A stretch of 64,000 bases of DNA from Bacillus sp. FJAT-47783 (GTDB taxonomy: Bacteria; Bacillota; Bacilli; Bacillales; Aeribacillaceae), in NCBI RefSeq assembly GCF_022808615.1, contig NZ_JAKZKS010000001.1, positions 124,001-188,000 on the forward strand. The letters are read 5' to 3'. Each line of letters starts with the position of its first letter. Position 1 is the first letter of the stretch. The notes under the pieces were generated by a model that saw only the letters and a list, made by a program, of their open reading frames with translations, had not been told where the DNA came from and ran no database searches. Below, one piece after another: positions 19,667 through 30,218 of the stretch. Position numbers and translations under genes: made by a program.

Positions 19667-20422
19667 TTATGAAAACGGGTAAGAAAAAGCTTCTTCTCCT
19701 CTTTGAACAACGAGGCGATGCACGTTAGGATGCTGGCCGATATAATCAGCCAGCACCCAATCACCATGACTTGGTTGTGCTGATGTTAATTCATTTTCGA
19801 TTTTCTTTAATAGAAATCCTGAAAAGAGTAAATAAGGAACGAAAATATACTGATTCCCCGCATCCTTTTGTACTTGTTTGATCATTTGTTGAAAAGTTGG
19901 CTCTGCCGCCGTTAAATAACACCACTTTGTCTCTAAATTCAACCGCTTTTGGACATTACTACATAGTTTTTGGAAGTTTTCTTGCATTTTAACGTCCCGA
20001 CTCCCCCTTCCGATCATCACCAATTTTATTTGTTTCGATAATGAACGAGATTTTTTTATAACTGATTCAACCTTTTCGACAATCGTATTGACCATCGATT
20101 CGTTGACACCGAGTGGTTTTCCATAATATAGATGAACGAAAGGATATTGTTCTTTTAATTTTTGTAAAATCTTAGGGATATCCTTTTTCGCATGTCCGGC
20201 TGCAAATAACAAAATCGGAATAATGGCGATTTCTGTCGCCCCGGATTCAATGCATTGTTTAACTCCTTCTTCAATCGATGGGTTAGAGAGCTCTAAAAAT
20301 GCGTAATATTGAATCGAAAATGGCGCTGATTGTTGGCAATAGTTAAAAAACGTTAAAGCTTCTTCCTTCGTTTGTTTTAACCGAGAGCCATGAAACACAT
20401 ATAAAACCGCTTTTGTCATCAT
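19667..20422 (-). CDS. sirB: Sirohydrochlorin ferrochelatase
   Basis: Inserts Fe2+ into sirohydrochlorin, the last step of siroheme synthesis (B. subtilis ylnE). Two CbiX-like halves are visible: VFHGSRLKQT near the N-terminus, with ILLFAAGHAKKDIP carrying a metal-site His, and a second copy starting IGRGSRDVKMQENF. Length 251 fits SirB. Its ATG overlaps the cobA stop (ATGA). The dehydrogenase gene sirC (ylnF), which follows in B. subtilis, is absent here. Confidence 0.93.
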   Translation of the reverse strand: MMTKAVLYVFHGSRLKQTKEEALTFFNYCQQSAPFSIQYYAFLELSNPSIEEGVKQCIESGATEIAIIPILLFAAGHAKKDIPKILQKLKEQYPFVHLYYGKPLGVNESMVNTIVEKVESVIKKSRSLSKQIKLVMIGRGSRDVKMQENFQKLCSNVQKRLNLETKWCYLTAAEPTFQQMIKQVQKDAGNQYIFVPYLLFSGFLLKKIENELTSAQPSHGDWVLADYIGQHPNVHRLVVQRGEEAFSYPFS

Positions 20423-21198
20423 GTCGCACCAGCATGGATTGCTAGTTCTTTATGATTTTTCTCTTCAAACCAGTTTAATTTCGAATGAAATTTAACAACA
20501 TCCCCAATAATGATTAAACATGGATTTTCGATTTTTTGTTTTTGAGCATCTTCAACCATGTTTTCAAGCGTGCTAATCGTCGTTCGCTGCAAAGGAGTTG
20601 ATGCCCACTCTACAAAGGCGACAGGTGTAAGTTTGTCTTTCTTTGCATTCAATAACTTTTGTTGAATGGTTTGTAAATTCCCTACCCCCATATAAATACA
20701 TAATGTATCAACTGATTGTAGATAGCGAACATCGTTTAGTTGATGATTCTCTTCTTTTGCCCGATGTCCAGTTATAATGGCTACATTACCACTTACATGT
20801 CGATGGGTTAACGGAATGCCGCTATAGGAGGAAGCGGCGACACAAGCGGTAATACCAGGCACGACTTCATAAGCGATATGGTTTTTAACTAAGTATTCAG
20901 CTTCTTCACCGCCACGACCGAATAAATACGGATCACCGCCTTTTAAGCGTGTCACTGTTTTTCCGGATTTGGCAAATTTAACTAAAAATTTATTTATGGT
21001 TTCTTGCTTCATCGTATGATAGTTTGGCAGTTTTCCGCAGTAAATGAGATCCGCATCCTTTTTTGCATACGCGAGCAACTCTTTATTCACTAAGCGATCA
21101 TACATAATCACATCGGCCGTTTGAATACATTTTAATGCTTTTACTGTGATTAATTCCTGGTCTCCAGGCCCTGCTCCAACGATAAATACCTTTCCCAC
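20419..21198 (-). CDS. cobA: Uroporphyrinogen-III C-methyltransferase
   Basis: SAM-dependent enzyme that makes precorrin-2 from uroporphyrinogen III, the branch point to siroheme (B. subtilis ylnD/sumT). Tetrapyrrole methylase motifs are VGAGPGDQELIT at the N-terminus, KGGDPYLFGRGGEEAEYL and VVPGITACVAASSYSGIPLTHR. Length 259 matches a stand-alone SUMT without a CysG-type dehydrogenase domain. It starts at GTG behind AGGGGGGA. Its product feeds the siroheme of the sulfite reductase encoded three genes upstream. Confidence 0.96.
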   Translation of the reverse strand: MGKVFIVGAGPGDQELITVKALKCIQTADVIMYDRLVNKELLAYAKKDADLIYCGKLPNYHTMKQETINKFLVKFAKSGKTVTRLKGGDPYLFGRGGEEAEYLVKNHIAYEVVPGITACVAASSYSGIPLTHRHVSGNVAIITGHRAKEENHQLNDVRYLQSVDTLCIYMGVGNLQTIQQKLLNAKKDKLTPVAFVEWASTPLQRTTISTLENMVEDAQKQKIENPCLIIIGDVVKFHSKLNWFEEKNHKELAIHAGAT

Positions 21199-21209
21199 TT
21201 AAATCCCCC

Positions 21210-21425
21210 CTATGTGTCCCATTCTTGATTGTCTATAACGAAACCAACACCTTTTTGGATTTTCTTCTTTTCGTACAAGGTTATTTCTTCATAATGAGGT
21301 ACTTTCATGAAGTGCTTTTCAAGTTCAATTTCTACTTGATCAAATGCTTTTTCTTCATTTTCCGCCACAATTATGACTGGAATCGTATCTTTTTTTGTTT
21401 TTACTAAAAATTTATATCCGTTCAT
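21210..21425 (-). CDS. Small conserved protein, DUF3906 type
   Basis: A 71-residue acidic/basic protein with no membrane segment. I recognise the pattern of the DUF3906 family (YKFLVKTKKDTIPVIIV, then EEKAFDQVEIELEKH and LYEKKKI), a Bacillaceae family of unknown function. It sits 2 bp after the sulfite reductase stop and 11 bp before cobA, so it is certainly part of the operon. A role in siroheme or sulfite reduction is only inferred from position. The start site is weak, suggesting coupling to the upstream gene. Confidence 0.75.
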   Translation of the reverse strand: MNGYKFLVKTKKDTIPVIIVAENEEKAFDQVEIELEKHFMKVPHYEEITLYEKKKIQKGVGFVIDNQEWDT

Positions 21426-21427
21426 TC

Positions 21428-23050
21428 TTAAACCACTACCGTTTCCATTATTTCATTTAGCTGCTGTTGGATCGGCTCTATTCCGACTCGTTCATAAAAT
21501 TGTAAAAACGTTTCATTCTCTATTTTTTGTTCCTTAAAAAATTCAAGCAACCTCTTTAACACGATCGATAGCTTCTCTGCTTCAACTTTTCCTTTTAACT
21601 TATCGTTAAACCTTCCGCCTTCTAACAACGTTCCACCGACATAAATTTCGAAAGCCTGCACCATTTTCTTTTCCTTCGTTTTCATCAGTATTCCTTGAAG
21701 GCCGATATCAGCAATTTGCCGCTGGCCGCATGAGTTCGGGCAGCCAACCATATGGATACGAACCGGGACGTCTAATTCGATTTCTTCATCTAAAAATTTG
21801 GCAATGTTCTTCATTCGTTCTTTCGTTTCAACGAGGGCTAAGTTACAATATTCTGTTCCGGTGCAAGAAACCGAATAGGCGGTAATGGAATGGGGTGTCG
21901 TTGAAATCCTGCCCTGAAAGATTTTTTCATTTAAAAGCAGTTCCACTTCATCGTTCGGAATATTCGGAATAATAAAGTTTTGTGAATTACATGTGCGAAT
22001 CTCACCATTCCCATATATTTTTGAAACTTCTGAGATTTCGAACACTTCATCTGCTGTTAGACGTCCAACCGGAACATTAAAACCGACATAGCTTAAACCT
22101 TCTTGTTTTTGAGGATGGGCCCCGTAAATGAAGCCTGCATTCCATCCTTTCGTTGCATCTTCTCCTTTTGATGGAAGTGGTCCTGTATATTCTAATAATT
22201 TTTCCGTAAACGTTTCCGCACCCCAATCAGCAACTAAAAATTTTAAGCGTGCCCGGTGACGCTTTTCTCGGTATCCGTAGTCTCGAAAAATGGTCGTAAT
22301 CGCAATCGCGACATCTTTTACTTGGTCCGGTAATACGAATATATCCAATAATTGTGCTAAATACGGTTTAGCTGATAAGCCACCGCCAACCTTTACGTGA
22401 AACCCGATTTTCTCCTCCCCATCTATTACTTTTTTAGCTGGGGTAAAGGCAACATCATTGATTTCAGCATTGGAGGAGTTATAAACACTTGCATTAATGG
22501 ACATTTTGTATTTACGTGGTAAATTTGAAAACTGTTCGTTCATATGAAAATATTGATCTATTTCACGAACGATTTCCTCAGTATTTATAAGCTCATATGG
22601 ATCAATACCGGCAAGAGGGTTTCCAACAATGTTTCTTGTAATGTCTCCACATGCACCTGCAGAGGACAAACCGACTCGTTCTAATCGTTCAAAAATATCT
22701 GGCATTTGCTCAATCGTTAGCCAATGAAATTGAATCGCTTGTCGTGTCGTAATATCAAATACTCCACGTCCGTAATCTTTCGCAATTGAAGCAAGTGTTC
22801 TAGTTTGGTCATATGTTAAGTAGCCAGATGGTACTTTCACTCGCATCATAAAGTAACCAGCTTTTTTCGGCTTTTGCAAGTAAAGCCCTGCCCACTTAAA
22901 TAAATCCCATTCTTCTTCTGGAATCGAAGAAAAGCCACTTTTCGCATATTCTTTAATATCTTTAAAAATTTCCAAACCATCTTTTTCAAGCTTTTTCAAT
23001 TCTGTTTTATTTAACTTTTCGTTGTTCTTCCATACTTTTTCATAGGACAT
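21428..23050 (-). CDS. sir: Ferredoxin-type assimilatory sulfite (nitrite/sulfite) reductase
   Basis: Siroheme and [4Fe-4S] enzyme reducing sulfite to sulfide with six electrons. The cluster/siroheme cysteines are Cys396, Cys402 (C-x5-C) and Cys437, Cys441 (C-x3-C in VGCPNSCGQRQ). Two ferredoxin-like half repeats precede the two catalytic domains, and RNIVGNPLAGIDP is conserved. The 540-residue single chain without a flavoprotein partner indicates ferredoxin-type reduction, unlike B. subtilis CysJI. Position between cysC and the siroheme genes favours sulfite over nitrite as substrate. Start ATG is behind AAGGGGAG. Confidence 0.92.
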   Translation of the reverse strand: MSYEKVWKNNEKLNKTELKKLEKDGLEIFKDIKEYAKSGFSSIPEEEWDLFKWAGLYLQKPKKAGYFMMRVKVPSGYLTYDQTRTLASIAKDYGRGVFDITTRQAIQFHWLTIEQMPDIFERLERVGLSSAGACGDITRNIVGNPLAGIDPYELINTEEIVREIDQYFHMNEQFSNLPRKYKMSINASVYNSSNAEINDVAFTPAKKVIDGEEKIGFHVKVGGGLSAKPYLAQLLDIFVLPDQVKDVAIAITTIFRDYGYREKRHRARLKFLVADWGAETFTEKLLEYTGPLPSKGEDATKGWNAGFIYGAHPQKQEGLSYVGFNVPVGRLTADEVFEISEVSKIYGNGEIRTCNSQNFIIPNIPNDEVELLLNEKIFQGRISTTPHSITAYSVSCTGTEYCNLALVETKERMKNIAKFLDEEIELDVPVRIHMVGCPNSCGQRQIADIGLQGILMKTKEKKMVQAFEIYVGGTLLEGGRFNDKLKGKVEAEKLSIVLKRLLEFFKEQKIENETFLQFYERVGIEPIQQQLNEIMETVVV

Positions 23051-23051
23051 G

Positions 23052-23660
23052 TTATGACTCCCCTTTTTCGATATACTGATGCTCGCTTAAATAATTGACT
23101 ATTTTCCGAACACTCTCTTCGACTGAAAGCTGTTCCGTGTCCACCTCGATCTCTGGATTAAGAGGGGGTTCATATGGCGCATCAATCCCTGTAAACTGCT
23201 TAATTTCGCCGTTTCGTGCTCGTTTGTACAACCCCTTTGGGTCTCGTTGTTCACAAGACTTGAGTGAGCATTTGATATAAACTTCAATGAATTCACCTTT
23301 TTCAACTATTTGACGGACAAGATCTCGGTCTTCTTGAAAAGGAGATATAAATGCGGTAATGACGACTTGACCACTATCAACGAATAATTTGGAAACTTCT
23401 CCAATACGACGAATATTTTCTTTCCGATCATCATCGGAAAATCCAAGATCACGATTTAAGCCGTGACGAATATTATCCCCATCTAACACATACGCTTGAA
23501 TTCCTTTGTGAAATAACGTTTTCGCCAAGCTATTGGCAATCGTTGATTTTCCGGACCCCGATAGACCTGTAAACCATAAAATAAAGCTTTTGTAGCCATT
23601 TCTCTTTTGTCGCTCCACTTTTGTAATCGATGATTCATGCCATGTAATATTAATGGACAT
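23052..23660 (-). CDS. cysC: Adenylyl-sulfate kinase
   Basis: Phosphorylates APS to PAPS with ATP. The P-loop GLSGSGKST is at residues 32-40; [16 protein letters not shown] binds [16 protein letters not shown] carries the serine conserved in the family. Length 202 is typical. It lies 15 bp after sat and 1 bp before the sulfite reductase gene, in the standard pathway order. Confidence 0.97.
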   Translation of the reverse strand: MSINITWHESSITKVERQKRNGYKSFILWFTGLSGSGKSTIANSLAKTLFHKGIQAYVLDGDNIRHGLNRDLGFSDDDRKENIRRIGEVSKLFVDSGQVVITAFISPFQEDRDLVRQIVEKGEFIEVYIKCSLKSCEQRDPKGLYKRARNGEIKQFTGIDAPYEPPLNPEIEVDTEQLSVEESVRKIVNYLSEHQYIEKGES

Positions 23661-23675
23661 CTCTACTCACTCCCT

Positions 23676-24809
23676 CTAATTCGTCACTTTCATTCCTTCT
23701 ACAAGTACGTTAACAACTTCTTTCCGACTAAATGTACTCGGGAGCGGTTCTCCATTACGAAGGAGTGTACGTACTTTCGTTCCTGATAAAATCAATCGAT
23801 CTTCAGCACGATGTGGGCATGTTTTAAAAGAAGCCATGCTATCACATTTTCGGCAATAAAAACTATGCTCAAAAAACATTGGGGTAATGTCTAGCTCTTC
23901 TCTTGTAAATTCAGAAAATATTTTTTGCGCATCGTATGTTCCGTAATAATTTCCGACCCCTGCATGGTCACGACCAACGATAAAGTGTGTACATCCGTAA
24001 TTTTTCCGCACTATTGCGTGAAAAATCGCCTCGCGCGGACCTGCATATCGCATCGCTGCTGGGAATACGCCAAGGAGAACACGGTCAGTAGGATAATAGT
24101 TGTTTAACAATACTTTGTAGCTTTTCATACGTATATCAGCAGGAATATCATCTTTTTTCGTTTCGCCGACGAGCGGTTGTAAAAACAGGCCGTCTATCGT
24201 TTCTAATGCTGTTTTTTGAATATATTCATGAGCCCGGTGAACAGGGTTCCGTGTTTGAAAGCCTACGACTGTTTGCCAGCCTTGCTTCTTGAAATACGTT
24301 CGTGTTTCTTTCGGTTCATACGTTTCATTTTCAAATGGTTTTGGCGTCTTTTTCGTTAATACAATCTCTCCGCCGATGTAAACATTGCCGCGTTCATACA
24401 ATTTACGCACACCCGGATGTTCCGCGTCGTTCGTCCGGTAAACAAGTTGTGCTTCTTTTTCTTTATTAGGTGTAAAGATTGATTGAACGGTTAAAACACC
24501 GTAAACATCACCACTGTAGGTTAAAGCAACTTGTTCGCCAATGATAAGACTATTTGCAATTTGTTCTGATACAGGTAAAGTAATCGGAATACTCCACGCA
24601 ACTCCATTTTGTAAACGCATCGTTTCAACTACTGCCTTGTAATCTTGTTCTTGAAGAAATCCTGTTAGCGGGCTGTACGCGCCGATCCCAATTAGCTCTA
24701 AGTCTGATAAAGCCATCGCATCAATCTCAATTTTTTTTGTAATGTTTGAAACATCATAATTTGCATCATATCGTTCTACTAATGTACCTCCATGTGGTTG
24801 AATCGTCAT
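23676..24809 (-). CDS. sat: Sulfate adenylyltransferase (ATP sulfurylase)
   Basis: Forms APS from ATP and sulfate, the activating step. The nucleotide-binding [10 protein letters not shown] is at residues 185-194 and [12 protein letters not shown] follows near 275. A Cys/His set ([17 protein letters not shown]) is a zinc-like knuckle seen in bacterial homomeric ATP sulfurylases. Length 377 is normal. Its ATG overlaps the cysP stop by one base, behind GGGGAGG. Confidence 0.97.
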   Translation of the reverse strand: MTIQPHGGTLVERYDANYDVSNITKKIEIDAMALSDLELIGIGAYSPLTGFLQEQDYKAVVETMRLQNGVAWSIPITLPVSEQIANSLIIGEQVALTYSGDVYGVLTVQSIFTPNKEKEAQLVYRTNDAEHPGVRKLYERGNVYIGGEIVLTKKTPKPFENETYEPKETRTYFKKQGWQTVVGFQTRNPVHRAHEYIQKTALETIDGLFLQPLVGETKKDDIPADIRMKSYKVLLNNYYPTDRVLLGVFPAAMRYAGPREAIFHAIVRKNYGCTHFIVGRDHAGVGNYYGTYDAQKIFSEFTREELDITPMFFEHSFYCRKCDSMASFKTCPHRAEDRLILSGTKVRTLLRNGEPLPSTFSRKEVVNVLVEGMKVTN

Positions 24810-25867
24810 TATTCATTCCTCCCCAAACTCATTTGTTTACTTGGTTTTAAAAAAGATGTCATTAAGCTTATAAAGACAATTGTTGCAACAAAAACAATGA
24901 TGACGATAATAAATGAATACCAATTTGAAAAGACAAAAGCTTGAACAACTGTATAGGAGACAATTAATGAAACAAGTGGTGATACAATCCAAATTTTCAC
25001 AAGTCGTTTCACCACCTCTTTTTTAAACACCTGTCTCCCTTCATTCACAAAGCCAATTCCTAAAATAGATGATGTCGTAATTTGTGTCATCGGGATAGGA
25101 ATACCGAATAAAGATGCCAAAATGACGAGTGTAGCCCCTGTTGCTGAAATGTTGATACCTTCTAACGTAGAAAACTTCGTAATTCGTTTCCCATTTGTTT
25201 CAAGCACTTTAGCACCTAATACTAACACCCCTAGTGCAACGAAAAAGCCTCCGAGCCACTTGCCAGTCGATTCCGCTAAAAGGTGTGCACCAACTAACGG
25301 GCCAACGGCGTTTGCGATATTGTTCATTCCTGCTGAAAATGCTTCAAGAAAACCGGTGAGAATGAGAATATACGGTAAAATTTTCGCTTTGGCGAAACGG
25401 GTATGTGCGATATATGCATTCATCCCTTTTTGGATGAGAACGGTGACGATATACGCAATAACCGGAACAATGACCCATAAAGAAATAATGGTCAGTAGCG
25501 GCAACAAATACACGGATTGAAAAGCAATGCCAACTCCAACGACCGATCCAACGGTTACTTCACTCGTTGAAAGCGGGATGCCGAGTAAATTTGAAAATAA
25601 TAAGGTTAAAGTGGCTGAAGCTAAAATGATCATTACAATTGGAGCGCTTAAATCTTCTTGCCTCATTAGCCCTGATCCAATCGTCTTAATGACTTTTTCG
25701 CCACCGATGACGGCTCCTAAGATGATGCCGATGGAGCAAAGAATTAAGGCGATATACCTTTTTTGGATGGAGCCTGAACCGTACGCTACCCCCATTGTTG
25801 CCGCAGCACCACTTGCCCCGATATTCATCGCAAACAAACAACCTACAATAATTGCCACCCATTCCAT
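24809..25867 (-). CDS. cysP: Sulfate permease CysP (PiT family)
   Basis: Proton-coupled sulfate importer related to inorganic phosphate transporters; B. subtilis CysP is the sulfate uptake system of the same operon. Two inverted repeats each carry the PiT signature: [15 protein letters not shown] near residue 13 and [20 protein letters not shown] near 175. [14 protein letters not shown] follows the first copy and [14 protein letters not shown] the second. About 10-11 membrane helices fill the 352 residues. It lies 2 bp after cysH and overlaps sat. Confidence 0.94.
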   Translation of the reverse strand: MEWVAIIVGCLFAMNIGASGAAATMGVAYGSGSIQKRYIALILCSIGIILGAVIGGEKVIKTIGSGLMRQEDLSAPIVMIILASATLTLLFSNLLGIPLSTSEVTVGSVVGVGIAFQSVYLLPLLTIISLWVIVPVIAYIVTVLIQKGMNAYIAHTRFAKAKILPYILILTGFLEAFSAGMNNIANAVGPLVGAHLLAESTGKWLGGFFVALGVLVLGAKVLETNGKRITKFSTLEGINISATGATLVILASLFGIPIPMTQITTSSILGIGFVNEGRQVFKKEVVKRLVKIWIVSPLVSLIVSYTVVQAFVFSNWYSFIIVIIVFVATIVFISLMTSFLKPSKQMSLGRNE

Positions 25868-25869
25868 TT

Positions 25870-26592
25870 TTACGTTCCTTCCGTGTTAACATGTAAGCCA
25901 CATTCTAGCTTTGCTTGACCGGCCCATCTTCCAGATCGTAAATCATCCTCATTGAAAACCGGATTTGTACATGGGGCACACCCTATGCTCGGATATCCTT
26001 TGTTATGAAGAACGTTATAAGATAATTGATGATTATGGCAATAGCGCCAAATATCTTTCCATGTCCAATGAATAAGCGGACATATTTTTATTTTTTTAAA
26101 TCGCTCGTCTTTATTAATGTACTGAACGTGCTTTCTTGTCGGTGATTGCTCCCGTCTAAGCCCCGATATCCATGATGTTACGTTTTGTAATGTTTCTTCT
26201 AGCGGGCCGACTTTCCTTATATAACAGCATTGATTCGCATCCCGTTTCCATAGTGCTTCACCGAACTTTTCTTTCTGCTCTTCTAATGACACATTTGGCT
26301 GTTTTAGTTGAATATTTAACGTTGGATACCGATTTTGTACTTCATCAATACAATCATATGTTTCTTGAAAATGGAGTCCTGTATCTAAGAAAACAATTTT
26401 AGCCGTTTTATTCACCTTGTAAATAAGATCAATTAACACAATTCCTTCAATACCGAAACTGCAAGCATAAACAATATCCTCACTTGAATAAGTAGAATAA
26501 GCCCAGTCCAGTACTTCAAGGGCACCTTTTGTTTCCGTTGATTCATCAAAAGTCCATGTATCTAGCTCCCACCGGTCATACGTAAGCAGCAA
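25870..26592 (-). CDS. cysH: Phosphoadenylyl/adenylyl-sulfate reductase with [4Fe-4S] cysteines
   Basis: Reduces PAPS and/or APS to sulfite using thioredoxin. The PP-loop substrate SFGIEG is at residues 45-50. Cys122, Cys123, Cys205 and Cys208 are the four cluster ligands of the APS-reducing type, and Cys231 in ECGLH is the catalytic cysteine. The operon still carries cysC, so the enzyme may accept both substrates, as reported for B. subtilis CysH. The TTG start has AAGGAGG seven bases upstream. An intrinsic terminator precedes this ribosome site. Confidence 0.96.
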   Translation of the reverse strand: MLLTYDRWELDTWTFDESTETKGALEVLDWAYSTYSSEDIVYACSFGIEGIVLIDLIYKVNKTAKIVFLDTGLHFQETYDCIDEVQNRYPTLNIQLKQPNVSLEEQKEKFGEALWKRDANQCCYIRKVGPLEETLQNVTSWISGLRREQSPTRKHVQYINKDERFKKIKICPLIHWTWKDIWRYCHNHQLSYNVLHNKGYPSIGCAPCTNPVFNEDDLRSGRWAGQAKLECGLHVNTEGT

Positions 26593-26614
26593 TTTTCTCC
26601 CTCCTTATATAAAG

Positions 26615-26669
26615 CGAAAATGAAAAAGGCGGTCTTAGCTATATCGTTGTCGAATAGCTAAAACCGCCT
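26615..26669 (-). terminator. Intrinsic terminator between yezD and cysH
   Basis: On the minus strand a 16-bp stem begins AGGCGGTTTTAGCTAT; its 3' arm pairs throughout with one G-U, has an 11-base loop and ends in TTTTTCATTTT. It lies 27 bp after the yezD stop. Only about 25 bp separate it from the cysH ribosome site, too little for a new promoter, so it must act as a partial or regulated terminator within the operon. Confidence 0.88.
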
Positions 26670-26695
26670 CTAGTTTTTCTAGTCAGCGATACTTT

Positions 26696-26839
26696 TTACG
26701 TTAACCTTACTTTTTCATTTTTCTCCAATTGAATCACTTTTCCATTTTGGACAACAATTGTCACGGAACCGAACTTTAAATTAACTAACATTTTCTTCAA
26801 CTCAATCATGACCTTATCATAATGATCTTGTGCACTCAT
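26696..26839 (-). CDS. yezD: Small YezD-like protein (DUF2292)
   Basis: A 47-residue protein too short for most gene finders. AAGGAGGAG lies five bases before the ATG. The core LKFGSVTIVVQNGKVIQLEK matches the DUF2292/YezD family, small proteins found with sulfur-metabolism genes; no biochemical function is established. It is the first gene after the SAM riboswitch, followed by an intrinsic terminator and then cysH. The sequence has no cysteine, so a direct redox or cluster role is unlikely. The placement suggests it is made whenever the leader is read, and in excess of the operon enzymes. Confidence 0.88.
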   Translation of the reverse strand: MSAQDHYDKVMIELKKMLVNLKFGSVTIVVQNGKVIQLEKNEKVRLT

Positions 26840-26970
26840 ATTCGCTCCTCCTTGTCATAAATCCTTTAAATCATAGTGGTAAAGTTGGTTTAATAAGCGT
26901 ACGAAGTTTTTAAAAAAGTGCCATCTTGTGGAGAGTGCGATTTTGAGGATAATGTCGAGGTTCTTAAACT

Positions 26971-27079
26971 CTACTTATCTCTCAAAACGGTTCCCATTTT
27001 GCTGGAATTAGCACCTTGCTATGCTAGCAGGTTGCCGGGCTTCATTGGGCCAGTTCCCTTCACCACTCTTGATAAGTAT
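26971..27079 (-). ncRNA. SAM-I (S-box) riboswitch
   Basis: The minus strand carries the S-box core in order: P1 arm ACTTATC, AAGAGTGG, GGGAACTGGCCC, AATGAAGCCCGGCAACC, AAGGTGCTAATTCCAGCA and the closing P1 arm GATAAGT. It precedes yezD and the cysH operon, as S-boxes do in Bacillus. Downstream, TTTTGAGAGATAA can pair with TTATCCTCAAAA as an antiterminator using the 3' P1 arm. I do not see a strong GC-rich terminator stem before the TTTTTT near 26916. Confidence 0.95.
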
Positions 27080-27094
27080 TGCTATTGATTTCAA

Positions 27095-27122
27095 ATTTTA
27101 GCATAAATTCAGAAAATGTCAA
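27095..27122 (-). promoter_or_regulatory. Sigma-A promoter of the S-box/cys operon
   Basis: TTGACA and TAAAAT are 16 bp apart, and TGC precedes the -10 as an extended element. The start of transcription would fall a few bases before the S-box P1 helix. Confidence 0.85.
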
Positions 27123-27153
27123 CCCGAGTTTTTTTATCGGAATTATGTTTTTT

Positions 27154-27187
27154 CTAAAAGAGATAAAGAGGAGCTTATAGCCCCTCC
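27154..27187 (-). terminator. Intrinsic terminator of the pyr operon
   Basis: On the minus strand GAGGGGCT and AGCTCCTC pair (one G-U) around a short loop and are followed by TTTATCTCTTTT. The stem begins 7 bp after the pyrE stop. Confidence 0.85.
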
Positions 27188-27192
27188 TTTCC

Positions 27193-27805
27193 TTAAACCG
27201 CCATCCACTCTTCACTTTTATGGTTTTTGCGCCATTTTGATAATTTGTTCACATCTTCTTCTGAAATGTATCGTTCCTCTTTTGCGATTTGAACTAATGT
27301 GTCGTAATCACATAAGGAATACGATTCAATGTTTGCTTGTTCGATGTTTTCTTTTGCCATCTGTAATTGATATGTAAAGATGGACACGATCCCTAATACT
27401 TCACAGCCTTCATTGCGCAGTGCATCGACGACTTTTAAGGCGCTTTGCCCGGTTGAAATTAAATCTTCAACGACAACAACCTTTTGTCCTTTTTCGACTT
27501 TCCCTTCAATTTGATTTCCTTTGCCATGGCCTTTCGGAGAGCTCCTCACATAACACATCGGAAGGTTTAGCTTTTCACTTACAAGGGCGGCGTGAGGAAT
27601 ACCGGCCGTCGCCGTTCCCGCAATGACTTCAGCTTCTGGGAATTTCGCTTCAATCAGTTCTGATAATCCAACGTATATATGTTTGCGAACTTCCGGAAAG
27701 GATAATGTCATACGATTGTCGCAATATATAGGTGACTTAATGCCACTTGCCCATGTAAACGGATCGTTTGGACGCAATAATACGGCACCGATTGAGAGCA
27801 AATCT

Positions 27806-27825
<20 letters not shown>
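27193..27825 (-). CDS. pyrE: Orotate phosphoribosyltransferase
   Basis: Converts orotate and PRPP to OMP. The PRPP-binding motif is [14 protein letters not shown] near residue 120, preceded by the flexible catalytic loop [30 protein letters not shown] is the conserved N-terminal segment. The ATG used aligns with B. subtilis MKQ; a GTG three codons earlier is possible. It is the last gene of the operon, and its start overlaps the pyrF end by about 20 bp. Confidence 0.97.
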
Positions 27826-29441
<1,616 letters not shown>

Positions 29442-30218
29442 TTAATACATCACCTCTCCCGCACGGAAAACAGGGCCATCTGTGCAAACTTTACGGTAGT
29501 CTGTCATTCGTTCGTCATCTTTTAAATGACAAACACAAGCAAAACACGCACCGATTCCGCAACCCATTCGTTCTTCTAACGAAATATACACATCATCCGT
29601 TGGATACATATCTTCAATCGCTCTAAGCATCGGTGAAGGTCCGCACGTGTACAATGTTTTAAATGGTATGGACTCTTTCTTTAATACATCTGTTACAAAC
29701 CCTTTTTCCCTGTATGAGCCGTCTACTGTTGTAATCCATGTTTGTCCTAGCTCGTTAAATCGTTCCTCATAAAATACAGCATCCGCTGATTGAAAACCTA
29801 GTACATGTGTAACGTTAACTCCTTTTTTGACGAGCTGATTTGACAATTCATATAAAGGGGGAACCCCAATTCCCCCTCCGACAATTAAGGCATGATCCCC
29901 TTTATCCATTTCATCAATGGAAAACCCGTTGCCTAGTGGTCCTAAAATGTCTAGCTTTTCACCGATCTTTTTTTGCGATAGTCTCTTTGTACCAGCTCCG
30001 TCGACGCGATAAATAAGCTTCATCCATCGTTCGTCTCGATTGAATTCAGCAATACTTATCGGTCTTCGAAGAAGCAAATCGAAGCTATCATCAACTTTTA
30101 TGTGCACGAATTGACCCGGCTTATTAATGTCAGCTACGATCGAACCTTGTAGTGTCAGTTCATATATATGTGCTGCCAATTGATGATGATTAATGACTTC
30201 CATCATTTCCTTTTTCAT
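29442..30218 (-). CDS. pyrK: Dihydroorotate dehydrogenase electron transfer subunit
   Basis: FAD and [2Fe-2S] protein that moves electrons from PyrD to NAD+. The FAD motif LLRRPISI is near residue 55, [12 protein letters not shown] is the NAD-binding glycine loop and [14 protein letters not shown] holds the cluster cysteines. Length 258. Its ATG overlaps the carB stop (ATGA), behind GAGGTG. Confidence 0.97.
   Translation of the reverse strand: MKKEMMEVINHHQLAAHIYELTLQGSIVADINKPGQFVHIKVDDSFDLLLRRPISIAEFNRDERWMKLIYRVDGAGTKRLSQKKIGEKLDILGPLGNGFSIDEMDKGDHALIVGGGIGVPPLYELSNQLVKKGVNVTHVLGFQSADAVFYEERFNELGQTWITTVDGSYREKGFVTDVLKKESIPFKTLYTCGPSPMLRAIEDMYPTDDVYISLEERMGCGIGACFACVCHLKDDERMTDYRKVCTDGPVFRAGEVMY

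Noticed and set aside
25122-25889. Two long plus-strand frames antisense to cysP
   Set aside because: Shadows of a hydrophobic gene; no start signals and no recognisable protein.
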